NCBI GenBank assembly: GCA_903813345.2
Contig: CAIIXF020000003.1
Span: 20,910,931-20,974,930 of the forward strand
Length of the DNA stretch: 64,000 nt
Direction of reading: 5' to 3'
Source of the DNA: Owenia fusiformis
Taxonomy: Eukaryota > Annelida > Polychaeta > Sabellida > Oweniidae
Shown here: positions 46,891-58,729 of the stretch, piece after piece
How the letters are laid out: every line of letters begins with the position of its first letter
How positions within the stretch are numbered: position 1 is the stretch's first letter
The notes under the pieces: generated by a model
What the model was told of the DNA's origin: nothing
The model's input: the letters and a program-made list of their open reading frames with translations, nothing else
Databases searched by the model: none
Program-made: the position numbers and the translations under genes

Positions 46891-47439
46891 AGTTTTATAA
46901 AAAACATTAGCGGCAATTTTAGACAATATGAATAGGAATGCATTAACATTTAAAAATTCATCAAAGTAATGTTTTAACTCATATACGAAACTATTATCCC
47001 ATGGGCCAGGGATGAGTTAACACATGCATGCAAAAATTAGCCAAACCAATCAATTTGGCTCAAACTTTGATCCACAAAATGGCTCATTAGTTCTATTAAT
47101 TTTTCATTTAATGAATTATCTAAATCTTCATCACCATACAAAAGCACTGAATTTTGTCAACTGTGTTCAAACTCTGAACCAAAAGATGAAGATCTGTCTT
47201 TAGTCTTTTATGGTTCCACTATTTTGGATCTTCAAGGATATTCTCTAAGGCTAACTAGGAAGCACTGGGGGCTATAAACACAACACTAATACCTATTAGG
47301 GTACAAATCGGGTCAGCATGTATGAAGTATGGTGGTCTGTCTGTCACTCTCTGTCTGTCCAGACATCTCCTCCGCCTAGACCGTTTGACCCTGAGCTCCC
47401 ACACTTGGTCAACATACTAAGTGGATTGGTGGACGTTCT

Positions 47440-48420
47440 ACGAAGATCAGAGGTTAAAGTCATTTAAAGGTAAAAGGTCAATATCTAGGTATTTGGCTTT
47501 TTAAGACCCTTGATCTGTGCTACGACCCTTGACGACCCATGATTAGGTGCCCGGAGGTCAAGGTCAACTTTGTGGGGCAAGGTCATTCCCAAATCAAATG
47601 CATCTGGGGCTGTTGTGACCTTTGGCGACCAATGATAAGGTGATCTGAGGTAAAGGTCATTACTAGGTCAAATATCAATATCTAGGTATTTTGAAATTTA
47701 AGATTTCTGGGGCTACTTTTACCCTTGGTGACCAATGATTTGGTGACCTGAGTTCAAGGTCAATATTTACGGGTCAAGGTTATTCCAAGATCAGAGGTCA
47801 ATACCTTGGTATTTGGCGTTTTAATGCATTTGGGACTGCTTTGACCCTTGGCGACCCATGATTAGGTGACTTGAGGTCATGGTTATTCCAAGATCATAGG
47901 TCAATATATGGTGATGTTAGGTCCTTGGGGCTGCTGTGACCCTTGACGACCATTGATTAAGTAACCTAAGGTCAAAGTCAATTTTTATGGGTCAAGGTCG
48001 AGGGTTGCTATCTAAGTAAGTACCTTAAGGGCTATTGTGACCCTTGTCGACCCATGATTATGTGACCTGGGGTCATACCAAGATCAAAGGTTGATATCTA
48101 GATATTTGGTGTTTTAAGAGCCTGGTGGGCTGTTGTGATCTTTGGCAACCCATGACTAGGTGACCTTAGGGTTAAGGTCAACATTATATTTGTCAAGATC
48201 TCAAGAACAAAGTTTGACACTTACTTGAAGGATACTGTAACCCTCAGTGACTCATGATTAAGTGACTTGAAGTCAAAGTCAATGTTTCTTGGCCAAGGTC
48301 ATATTAAGGTCAAACGATCAATACAGACGAGCATTTGATGGGAGCTGTTGCCATGTGGAGCTGTTATGGACCCTTGGTGACCCACTCGAATGGGTAGATT
48401 GCTAGTTCTAAGCAGCTATG
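47440..48420 (+). repeat. ~100-bp satellite, nine diverged units
   Basis: The word GACCCATGATTAGGTGACC and variants recur at 47534, 47627, 47730, 47853, 47948, 48049, 48147, 48249 and 48379. Each unit adds GAGGTCAAGGTCA-type and ATCTAGGTATTTGG phrases. One stray unit lies inverted near 30421-30570. Confidence 0.85.
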
Positions 48421-48479
48421 AACGTTTAACTAGGTAACTCTACGATATTAAGTTTGGAGAAATTATTATCCCACCGAAC

Positions 48480-49545
48480 GAAGTTCGAGGGGGATATAGA
48501 AAAGCCGTCCGTTCGTCCGTCCGTTCGTGTGTCCGGGCAATAACTCAAATAACGGTTGACGGATTTCATTCAAATTGTATAGGCTTATGCCTTATGGGTG
48601 TAGGACCTCTGCTCCAGAAGGAATTTTCAATATGGCTGCTAAATGGCGGCCATTTTTCGGAAAAAATATAATCTTTGATTACTCAAATACTAGTTGATGG
48701 ATTTGGTTCAAATTTTATATGCTGTTGCCCGGGTACAAAGGAGCCTTGCTGAAGAAGACGTTTTCAAGATGACCACCATATTTCAAAATGGCGGCTATTT
48801 TTCGTAAAAAACGTTATCTTTGATAACTCAAATACCATTGAATGGATTTGGATCAAATTTCATATGCTGTTGCCTGGATACAAAGGGGCCTTGCTCATGA
48901 AGACATTTTCAAGATGGCCACCATATTTCAAAATGGCGGCCATTTTTCGTAAAAAAACGTTATCTTTGATAACTCAAATACCATTGAATGGATTTTGTTC
49001 AAATTTTACATACTGATGCCTAGGGACATAGGAGCTCTGTTTCGAGAAGGGATTTTCAAGATGGCAGCTAAATTTCAAAATGGCCGCCATTTTTCATAAA
49101 AGAATGTAACCTTTGATAACTCAAATACCAGTTGATTGATTTGGTTCAAATTCTATATGCTGATGCCTAGAGACAAAGAATTTCTGCTCAAGAAGACATT
49201 TTCAAGATGGCCACTGAATTTCAAAATGGCCGCCATTTTTCGTAAAACAAATCCATAATCATTGATAACTCAAATACCAGTGGATGGATTTGGTTCAAAT
49301 TTTATATCCTGATGTTTAGGGAAATAGGATATCTGCTTCAGAAGAAATTTCAAAGGCGTCAGCTGGATTTCATAAAAAATGTAATCTTGATAACTCAAAT
49401 ATCATTGGACGTATTTACTTCAAATTGTATATACTGATGCCTAGAGATAAAGGAGCTCTGCTTGAGAAGAAATTTTCAAGGTGGCTGCTATTTATCGAAA
49501 TATCCACAATTTTTCATTAAACATGTAATCATTGATAACTCATGT
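48480..49545 (+). repeat. ~146-bp satellite, seven units, behind a CGAACGAAGTTCG leader
   Basis: GATAACTCAAATACC and variants start units at 48539, 48677, 48822, 48968, 49115, 49264, 49389 and 49534. Units contain TTTTCAAGATGGCC and AAAATGGCGGCCATTTTTCG. The leader holds GTCCGTTCGTCCGTCCGTTC. Confidence 0.85.
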
Positions 49546-49629
49546 TTAACTTTCTAATGGCACGATATAGTGACACGATAATATTTACACATGGTTTCAG
49601 CATAACTATGAAAGTATAAATGAGATGTT

Positions 49630-49800
49630 GATGTATTTGGTCTTTTTAATTCTTTTATAAAAAATAATGTTTAATTTTTTTGTCCGCTATGACGGAGCAG
49701 TTGCAAATGTGAACTGTGAAAATGCTCCGTCACAGCGGACAAAAAATATTAATATTATTTTTTATAAAAAAAATTAAAAAGACCCAATGCATTAATATCT
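49630..49800. repeat. Fold-back with GTCCGCTATGACGGAGCA stem
   Basis: Left GGTCTTTTTAATTC then TTTGTCCGCTATGACGGAGCA; right TGCTCCGTCACAGCGGACAAA then AATTAAAAAGACC, around a ~20-nt loop. The same stem word, single-armed, is at 58526-58543. Confidence 0.75.
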
Positions 49801-50727
49801 CTTTCGATACCAGCCTGTGTGTGGAGTTTTTCTGGTTGTTTAAGTACTGTTACCTATACTTCGATGTTATACCTAGATAGAATAAATCTAAAGTGAAGAA
49901 GGGGTATTCTTGAAATTAGGTCATCTGAAAGAAAGATCATTAAATATAAATATTTGAAAGTTTCATAAAGTAACTGCATTTAGTCTCAGAGATAAACTTG
50001 TATTAACACTATCACTCATTTTCCATGTTTGGAATTGGAAGCCTATATATAGACTAATGATAATTATATTAATCTTATTTTTATCTTGATTTTGATATGT
50101 TCTTTGATTCATACATGAATGTATCTTGATTATGCTAACCTATGGCATAGTGTCTCTTTAATAAATTGAAAAATCACTGGAACTTACCATTTTCATTGTT
50201 AAGCAACCACCGGGTACTAGAATTAAGGACCTTCGGCCCTGTGTTCAGACAGTGAATTGTAACCCCATTATGTTTGGAAAGGTATAACTTTGTACAGAAA
50301 AACTTCTTTTTTGTCCAAATGATATGAGTTGGTTACTTAGTAATTGACCTTATCCTGTACATGACAAAGTTCCTTGAAAATGGAAAAAGTCTACTTTTTG
50401 CCAATTTAAAATAGACATCGAAAACTGAAATTCCAAGAGCTTTGAAATCTTCACAGGACATAAGTTGCAAATACAGCAACTACAGGGTGGTCCAAAAAAA
50501 GTGAACCCCTGCAACAGGCTATATTTTTCTTAATACATTTAATACATGCATGAATTGGCTCATATTATCACATGTTGTAGAGAAAAGTCTACAATTTTTG
50601 TTGATGCCATAATTTATTCTCAGTCTTAAATTTTGAAGAAATTACAAGCGTTCAACAAACATGCCTGGAAATTAGATATTGTACAAAATTTTACAAATGT
50701 GATTCAAGGAAATTGTTGAAACACATT

Positions 50728-51354
50728 ACAAATAAATAAACTTAGACCGGGGAAAAATAAAACTGATATACCAATGGAAATACTGGTGGATGGTGAAAAG
50801 ATCAGTGATGTAGACCAGGTCCTCAATATGCCAAAACTAAGGATTTATAGGACATTTAAAACATCATTTGAAACAGAAGACTATGTCAAGATCTGTTTAC
50901 CAAGGACATTCAGATCATTGCTTGCAAAAGCAAGATCAGGCACATTACCATTAATGCTGGAGACTGGAAGATATAGATCCACCCCAGTTGACCAGAGACT
51001 TTGCTTACATTGTAAGAACGATAATATATCCATTATTGAGGACGAGTTCCACTTTTTACTAGTATACCCATCATATAAAAATCTACGAGAAGACTTATTT
51101 TTGTCTGTTAAACGTATTTTACAAAAACAAGAACTTATTATTGATGATGAACTTTTGAAACTTTTATTACATGACTTTAGATTAGTGCGCCATACTGGAA
51201 AATTCCTGAATGCTGCTCTTATCAAAAGAGCAAGCTTCGTTTAAATAATCTTATTATTATATTGTTTTCAAATATATTGTACAATGTGCCCCATAAGCCT
51301 AAAATAGGCTGGGTATTCTATACGAGGCACTTAAATAAATAAATATACATACAT
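50728..51354 (+). mobile_element. LINE 3' fragment nested in the mariner-like element
   Basis: Bounded by a possible 7-bp duplication ACACATT (50721-50727, 51355-51361). It ends in AAATAAATAAATATACATACAT simple repeats, as LINE tails do. Confidence 0.65.
50774..51244 (+). pseudogene. C-terminal region of a second LINE type
   Basis: A 156-codon frame with SLLAKARSGTLPLMLETGRY, then CLHCKNDNISIIEDEFHFLL and YPSYKNLR. This Cys-x2-Cys ... DEFHFLL pattern is the zinc-finger-like tail of many invertebrate LINE reverse transcriptases. It differs from the tails of LINEs A and B, so it is another family. The first codon has no significance; the fragment is 5' truncated. Confidence 0.8.
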
Positions 51355-52111
51355 ACACATTGGATGATCTTAAACAGCTTTCAGTTAGAGATACAAATTT
51401 AAAACCCTACCATATGACAAAAGGGACACTGTTCAAGCAGAAAACACATTTCACACTTTCATAGATCATTTTGAAGCATTTTTAACTGTTCAACAGTTTC
51501 AGGGGTATGTTACCTACACCAACAGTTAGAGGGGGCCTCTTATGGAAGGAAGTTGCCCCCTGTGACCAGGAATCTGATAACCCCTTTATCAAATATCTTT
51601 AAAAAATCAAAAGAAAATCCAATATTCAATGTTTTTGGCCATAAATCATTAGAATTGGTCCATGATTTATGAAGATATTGACATTTCAAGATCATATAGG
51701 GGTATGTTCATGATTTCACTGGAAAATGTTTTCGTCTGTGGAAGCTTAGCACATCTCTTTGGATCACAATAACTTTGCAACTAACAAATGTAGGATGCTA
51801 GTTTTAAGCCATAATGTGCAGAACTTAAAATTGAACAAAGTCAGTTCTTTAAGACTGCAGCTTAAAAAATTCTCAGGGGGAAAGGTGTTAAAGGGTTGAA
51901 GAATCGCGGATATTGAAAATCACAATTTGTCCATTTTCAGTAATGTTTGGTTAGGGCTTATAATTTCTGCAAATTTCAAGACTAAGAAAATGTATGGCCC
52001 CAACATAAATTTTAGACCTTCCTCTACAACATGTGAAAATAAAAAAGAATTCCTGCAAGTAATAGGGGAAATATGGCCAGTTGCAGGGGTTCACTTTTTT
52101 GGACCACCCTG

Positions 52112-52640
52112 TACTTATCAGTCAAAATTCAATATCAGATCCCATACTAGATCCCATATTAGCCAAAATTCAGTATCAGATCCAGTTTCAGAGCTATTCC
52201 TTGAGATTTCTCTTGATTTTTACGTTTTCGTTCTATTTTAAGACTTGTTTGTAGTTGAAAATCAAATTGCATCATTTTTGGTCACTATCATCGGGCGATG
52301 ACATAAAAAACATGAAAATGAATAAAATAAAAAATATTATGAAATACATAAGTAATTGATGATTGTGATAGCATACGAATATTATAATTTCTTTGGCCAA
52401 TCAGATCTAGCGAGTAAGCTTAGCAAAAATTGTTTCTATTTTAGAATATTTTTGATATCATTCCTTGTAGTGTCTTTTTTCTAAAATTGCCAGAGTGTAT
52501 ACTTTATTTCAGGAAAATCTAAAGATTTTATAACAAGTTATTTTTCTGGCAAATGGTAATAACTTTGGCAAAACAAGTTTCATATTGGGCAATGCGCTGA
52601 ATGCCAGTGTATGTCAAATTAGACAATCATGATTTCAAAT
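52112..52640. other. No recognisable gene
   Basis: AT-rich; short echoes of CAGATCCCATAC/CAGTATCAGATCC near 52130-52190 only. Confidence 0.4.
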
Positions 52641-54140
52641 ACAGTTGTGAACCATTAACCATATCTAGTGGCCCATCTGTGACATGAGTCACAACAAGGT
52701 TATTGCACATTCTTATCAATAGTTTAAATAATTCAGTATTAACAAACATTTTGTTCGTGAATCTGTTTGTGCTAAAACAGGTCAATTTAGCCATTGTAGC
52801 CAGTACTGATACACCAGAAAGAAATAAGGGTTATATCCACATATATCAAACTGATCATATTACTTTTATACATCACTGAAATCAATAGACCAGTAGCTTT
52901 AATATAATATATAACATGGTCACATTCCAATAAAATTGAAATTTCACAATGAATTGCGGTAATTAATTTTGATTTTCAATTATCTTAATCAAAATTCATC
53001 ATTGTGACATCACATAGCACACTTCAATTTACTGAACTTAATTAGCCACTAATGGTCAATATAAATCAAATCCACCAATATCCTCACATTAGGCACTGAA
53101 AGAATACACATTCATAATGTTAACTATGCGAACAATTTGTTTTATATATTTTACTCATATCAAGGACATATATTGTTTGACAAGCGTTTCCATAGCAACA
53201 AACCCAATTTCAGTTATAATCCAAATCTATCCCTATGTCTACAAGAACAAAGTGGTAACTGTTCGAACATACTAATTTTATCCATAGGATCCACATAGGA
53301 TCACTTCATTTGTATTCACAGTATTTCACTAGATCACCAACTAATAATGAATATAAATGCATTATTCTTAATAATGAAATCTCCTTTACAACACCTGTTT
53401 CCATGGTAACAATACATGCTTTTCAAATGAGTCAATATCATACATTTTAGACATATACCTCTTTATTGAAATGAGACCAAAACTAATCCAAAGGGCCACA
53501 GATATTTAAAGTTATAAGACAATTAAAATGTGTTTTGGTATTGAAATTCACAAACTGTGTGCTAAACCTGTGCAATTATAGTAAATTTCAGTAGTTCTGG
53601 CCATTGCTTCATCAGAGCAAAATATGCTATATCTCAGTGGGTGATTGTCCAATCCTTTTGTTTCGTATACCAACGTATTTGTAGGAAAAGCAGCTTTCAT
53701 TTGATATACATGAAGGTGATATTTTAACTAAATTATAATTACACGATGAATTGGATTAAAGGAGACCAAATGAAATAAACAGTTTTCTATTTGAATTTCA
53801 CAATTGTGATGTCACAATGTAAATTAGAACTGTTTTATACTACAAATTTAGTCACAAATGTTCAAGATTTACCAATCTCTATTGAATTCTCACCATTTAC
53901 GCATTAAAAAGGAGAATATTTTTATCATTTGGTGCACATAAACCTGAAATGGGTATTTAGTTCTTATTAAGTATAACTATTATTGAATGCCTGTTTCCAT
54001 GGTAACGTCACCTGTTTTCAAAGTAGGTATCTATCACATATTACAGGTCAATATCTCAGCTTTCCAACGATACCAAAATATCCCATAGGGTCAGCCGACT
54101 ATTAAACTCCTTTATTTATGGACTTTTGAGGCTTGGCCTA
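52640..54140 (-). repeat. Inverted relatives of the ~640-bp repeat
   Basis: The reverse strand carries GGTGACGTTACCATGGAAACAGGC (about 54025-54000), CTATGGGATATTTTGGTATC and TGTGACATCACAATTGTG words that match 40843-41900. Further diverged units lie near 53000-53410. Non-coding. Confidence 0.6.
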
Positions 54141-54537
54141 CTCGAGTTGATCAAGAATAATCCATCAAGCTGTTTTTTTCGTTCACAAATCAGTTGAATG
54201 CGCACGAAATCTAACCAATGGGAGTATCATGCTGGTAAAGATTATAGGAAATAGATTACATACCAAGCAACGTTTGTTTATGCTCACTTAAGTGAACTTT
54301 TATCAATGCAAAAAATGAATAAGATAACCTGAAAGGGGAACTAACACTGTTACACCATCTATTCACATTAATATGAGTTTTTTCATTATATTCGACTCAG
54401 TAAATATAAGTGCCATGAATTCTTAGACCATGTATTGATCATTTGTAGTCTATTTATGGTGTGCTAGGTTTATTGATGTGACAACTTCCAGTACACTCGG
54501 TTACTAAACTAACCGTAGTTATTGAGTAAAATATTTT

Positions 54538-54817
54538 CATGGGACATGAAGGGACAAGTTCGGACATTCCCATGGGACATCAGGGGGTATTGTCCCACGT
54601 TATCCCTTTTGTCCCATGTTGTTCCGGGGACATTGTCCCAAGTTGTCCGATTTTGTCCCTTTATGTTCAAAGTATGGACATGTTGATTCTTTTCTTGGGA
54701 CATTACCGGACAAATGATGGGCATTTCACCACGTGATGATCATATGACAATTTTCTGACAAAATTGCACTATATTCCAGACATCATCGGACAAAACGGAC
54801 AAAGGGACAAAATCGGA
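54538..54817. repeat. GGGACA/TGTCCC-rich block
   Basis: About two dozen GGACA or TGTCC words on both strands in 280 bp, many as GGGACA-spaced inverted pairs, ending exactly where the next MITE begins. Chance ORFs over it on both strands are composition artefacts. Confidence 0.6.
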
Positions 54818-55584
54818 CAATAGGGAGGTTAAGATTAGCGTAAAAATATACGTGTACCTATCCCTATCCGTATGTTTGTTACGGATAGGTATAGGTAATG
54901 CGTATTGCAAAATGAGTTTAAGATTAACGTAAAAGGCTACGAAACCGTATGCTACAATTTATGATAAAATTAACTCCTAATATTAGAATAAAAACCATGC
55001 GATGGCTTATATAGCATATACCAGTACATGTCACCTCCAAATATTGTTATATACTTACTTCAGCGAGTGTGTGGTGTAGCTACTGTAGTTGGGAGGGGGT
55101 GATGCTTGAGGGTCCGCTAATGGGGCAGTGACTTAAGCCGAAATGTTAAATTTCTAGCATGATCTAGCAATGAGAGTGGCCAAATAGTAAAGTTAAACAA
55201 TTAAAACCACGATATAATGGCTGATTTCATACATTTACAATAAGCAAAACTGATGAAGAATTTGTAAATTCAACAATTGCATGCATCATCACATGGCATC
55301 GTTTATCGCATCAATGAATGTGTTCGACCAGTTAATTTCTATGCAGATCGAATGAGAAATGTTTGGTGTTACTATTTTAAAGTTTAATAGATGATATTTG
55401 ATCTAGAAATGACACAATTAGTTTGATAAAAACATACGTTTTCGAATTACCTATCTTCGGCCATTTATAGGTAATTACGTATCGTAAACCCTGTAACTTA
55501 GGTAAAATACCGCTTAGTGTAATAACAAACTACGTATAGGTATAGGTAAATGGGTTATTTACGCTAATCTTAAACTCCCTATTG
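54818..55584. mobile_element. 767-bp MITE with CAATAGGGAG ends
   Basis: CAATAGGGAGGTTAAGATTA on the left; TAATCTTAAACTCCCTATTG on the right. Sub-terminal TATCCGTAAC/GTTACGGATA and GGTATAGGTAA words recur inside. No ORF. Confidence 0.8.
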
Positions 55585-56187
55585 CCCCATTGGTGTACGG
55601 CTAGCTTAAGCTGACACTGGGCAGGCTGCACAATCTGACAATGCTCTATGTCATTCAAATGTCAATGTTCAGTAATACTCAATAAGAGTCAAGTTCACCA
55701 TGTTTATGATCATGATAAAATATTCCCGATGACCATGCTGGTATAAATGCCAACACTTTTACTTTCGTCTACGTACTGTAAATCCATTAAACTCGCCCCC
55801 TCGTGATCAAATGTACAGGAAAAAATAATGGCTATGCATCACAGAACGAGTTACAATAACCAACCATAGGCATATCTAAGAACTGCTATACTACTACATT
55901 ATAATCTAAACACACTATGAACCAAAACCACAAGTCAAGATATATATTTTGTCCAGTGATATCTCTACATGCATTCACTCAAATATTTTGTTTCTCTGTT
56001 CAAGAAAATATCAAGTGTGCCTGTTCAATTAACATTAACATAAAACACTAAATATAATTCTGAATATTATTCATTTAATTTTGATTATCTACCAATCTGC
56101 ATATGCCCAGTCAATAGTCAAAACTGCTAACCCCGCCGCCTAACACAGTTGTAATAGAGTATTGATATAAAGATACTCAATATACAT
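55585..56187. other. 3' side of GPCR copy B, no other gene
   Basis: Nothing recognised. It would contain downstream transcript sequence of the GPCR. Confidence 0.4.
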
Positions 56188-56193
56188 TTTATT
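56188..56193 (-). terminator. Candidate poly(A) signal of GPCR copy B
   Basis: AATAAA on the minus strand, 14 bp after the stop codon. Confidence 0.45.
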
Positions 56194-56206
56194 ACAAGCA
56201 TCCAAA

Positions 56207-57184
56207 TTAAAAGGATTGGCCAAAGCTGCTGTTCGCGTCCATGTGTCTCCAGGGACATAAGAGCATTTTAAATGCCCTGCGAAACTCCTTACTCTTCCAG
56301 CCATAGACAAATGCATTACAGAACGAGTTGCAGTACAGTAGCAAACCAGCGTACTTCTCCAAGACAATGAGCCAGAATGGTTTAGTGCTAAACGTCACCA
56401 CAATGATGTTAGCAATCCAATACGGAAGATAGCAGATGATTAGTATTCCATACACTGTCACCATCATCTTCAATATCTTCATGTTTGTTCTTCTCGTGAC
56501 ATGCTCATTCCCATTCATGGTGAACTGCTCGTTTTGGATCTGCTTTTGTTGCTTCAGGGCAATGTAGAAAATCACAGAATAAAGAGTTGTGATTATAATC
56601 ACCAAGGTAACCATATTTGATATCACAATCCCGTACAGGAATTCCATATCATACAACACTTTCGTAAATATGCATTCTCCATTTGGTGCCCAATGGTTGA
56701 AGTAGCTTGTAATGGTTATACCAATGACCGAGTACAACCATAGGCAGATTATTAAAGCATTTGATCGGGATTCTGAGAATCTGCTCGGATATTTGAATGG
56801 TACAACTATAGCAGTGTATCTCTCCACAGCGATTCCAGTGTACGATAATAAGGATGACGCCACGGTGACAGCTAAAAACCATTGGCAAACTAGACAGGAA
56901 TATTTCTCGTATGACTCACCGTCATACTGAAGTGCCTCTGGATAAAAGACCCGTATGCTACAGTATGGCAGCGTCAGTCCGAGTAGCAGGTCTGCACATG
57001 CCAGACTTAGCACAAATTTGTTACTTGTCGTCTGCAAGAACTCAAACTTCGTAATAGCGACGATAGTTAATACGTTTGCTGCAATGACGAGAGACGCTGT
57101 CAACTCTGATATGATAATATAAGATATTCCAAAATTGTGACCAGTAAAGCCAGGTCTTGTAGAAACTGTATCGTTTTCATCCAT
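56207..57184 (-). CDS. Orphan rhodopsin-family GPCR, copy B (complete, single exon)
   Basis: 325 residues, about normal for a short class A receptor. Visible: sequon NDT (4-6); TM1 with Asn37; TM2 LACADLLLG with Asp65; Cys97 and ECL2 Cys171 for the disulphide; Glu121-Arg122-Tyr123 in place of DRY; Trp149 in TM4; long TM5 195-210; TM6 CYLPYW (251-256); TM7 NAFVY (290-294); helix 8 EFRRAFKMLLC with a palmitoylation-type Cys310. NPxxY lacks its Pro and the CWxP Trp is Tyr. Weakly like adenosine or melatonin-type receptors; ligand unknown. An upstream in-frame Met adds 32 residues, but the duplicate at 422 has a frame-breaking indel there, so 57184 is chosen. Signals from the plasma membrane through G proteins by family. 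Confidence 0.9.
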   Translation of the reverse strand: MDENDTVSTRPGFTGHNFGISYIIISELTASLVIAANVLTIVAITKFEFLQTTSNKFVLSLACADLLLGLTLPYCSIRVFYPEALQYDGESYEKYSCLVCQWFLAVTVASSLLSYTGIAVERYTAIVVPFKYPSRFSESRSNALIICLWLYSVIGITITSYFNHWAPNGECIFTKVLYDMEFLYGIVISNMVTLVIIITTLYSVIFYIALKQQKQIQNEQFTMNGNEHVTRRTNMKILKMMVTVYGILIICYLPYWIANIIVVTFSTKPFWLIVLEKYAGLLLYCNSFCNAFVYGWKSKEFRRAFKMLLCPWRHMDANSSFGQSF

Positions 57185-57620
57185 CGTCTTTCCCCAAATT
57201 ATCTGTTTTCGTTCTAAGACAATATCTACCACCAATTTGTTATTATTTCGACCACTTCGATTAGCAACGATCAGCAACACAGGCTGCTAAATTGTATCAA
57301 ATGCACGTTAAATGACCCATTGTACAAAAACAGGGATACGGTAATTGATCATAGTACATTAATGTGGTCGCATCATCTATATTGTCAGGTAGTATATTCC
57401 CTGGTGATTTGTTATCAATTAAAACACAAATGGACCTCTCTATCGATACATTAAACAGCAATACAGCTATTATCCGTTACTAAAACAGTTTTTTCCAAAG
57501 GAAGGTAGGGTCAATGGCATCTATGGTAAAATATTAGTAAATCTTGCATCTGTACTGATGGAACACATTGACTTAATCATTTACCAGCTAATGGTTAATT
57601 TTTGTTAGAATCATTTCGTT
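56763..57620. repeat. Segmental duplication, right member (paired with 1-856)
   Basis: Direct repeat of the window start. It covers GPCR codons 1-141 and about 435 bp of upstream flank. The duplicated block extends further left into the rest of the receptor, beyond what the first copy shows. Confidence 0.85.
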
Positions 57621-58489
57621 TCGCTATTCATTGAAACACGAGATCTGTTTGATCAGAATTTCCAATTAATCATAATAAAATTAACCAATATTATTAACAG
57701 GTTTAGTTAGATTTATATATTGCTTATTACATGTCTGATTGATTACGAACCACTCGAGTTTTATAATATTGGAATGTACTCGTATATTTTAAGTACTAGA
57801 CACTCCTGATTTACGATCCAATATACCAATACGCGATAACGTTTAGTTTTCGTTCAGTTTAGTTAACTCTCGTTTGAAGAGCTCTCATGTACGGTACAAC
57901 ATCGTCTACACCCGGGTTCTTTCCCATTGGATTACATAGGGGTGCTATTTTCAATGCCGCACTGCGACTTTATTAAACATTTATGTAGAGTTGCATTTGC
58001 AGAAATTATAGGTATGTATGTAATTAAGATATATAACAAGGCTTTTTGAACTATAATCCCCAAATCCGAAGAAATCTGTAGTTGAAAATGCCGGCAATTT
58101 CAGTGACGTCACTGATTTCCCAAATTGCTCAGACTTCATCGAAGATCGAAAAAATATCAATAATGTTACTTCGACTCTCCGATTATCTATCTGATTATTC
58201 AATAGATTGGATCATATAACTATGCTTGAGGGCTGATGGAAGATCAGAAGCTGAGAAACGTTCAGAGTATAGACTCGTTCGGCGGGCCAATGAAAATTTG
58301 TCCCTTCCAAAGCGATGCATCATGGGAGATATTTATATAAATTACCACCTGAACTCTTATCGCGAATAGGAGTATTGATGATGCAAGTGCTTCAAACCTT
58401 TCACAATACAACTATCAATCTATAAACTAAAGAGACTTTAAGTCTAAGTGACTCATCCTGTACATGCACAAGCTGGTCATTAATGACGG
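57621..58489. other. No recognisable gene
   Basis: Upstream of GPCR copy B beyond the duplicated block. Only short chance ORFs. Confidence 0.4.
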
Positions 58490-58729
58490 CTACATCACAC
58501 TACTCAGGCTTGTATCGAAAGATTTGTCCGCTGTGACGGAGCATTTTATTTTTCATAAAAAATACTAATTATTTTATTCATCATATGTTTCGTTATACCA
58601 AAGAAAATTACTTACTCCATACAATGGAGACATCATATGCAGGTAACTTTAACTTCTGTTTGAAGTCCAATATTGTATTGTATTGTATTTTGTTTACCAC
58701 CAATGAAGGTGAGCAATACCTCTTGGGTA

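Larger units (their letters stand above)
50483..52111. mobile_element. 1.6-kb mariner-like element with GGTGGTCC ends
   Basis: CAGGGTGGTCCAAAAAAAGT and its complement, each bordered by TA (50481-50482; 52112-52113). The arms remain alignable over ~200 bp. No transposase; the centre is taken by a LINE fragment (50728-51354) and AT-rich filler. Confidence 0.85.

Noticed and set aside
48480-49545. CRISPR-like array
   Set aside because: The units are contiguous, diverged and lack unique spacers, and the genome is eukaryotic.
50881-51225. 114-codon minus-strand ORF
   Set aside because: Shadow of the LINE tail frame on the other strand, which has the recognisable motif.
54509-54736. Open frames on both strands over the GGGACA block
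   Set aside because: The repeated word creates Gly-Thr/Cys-Pro patterns on both strands; no protein character.
56649-56930. Additional ORFs over the GPCR on both strands
   Set aside because: Shadows of the receptor frame.
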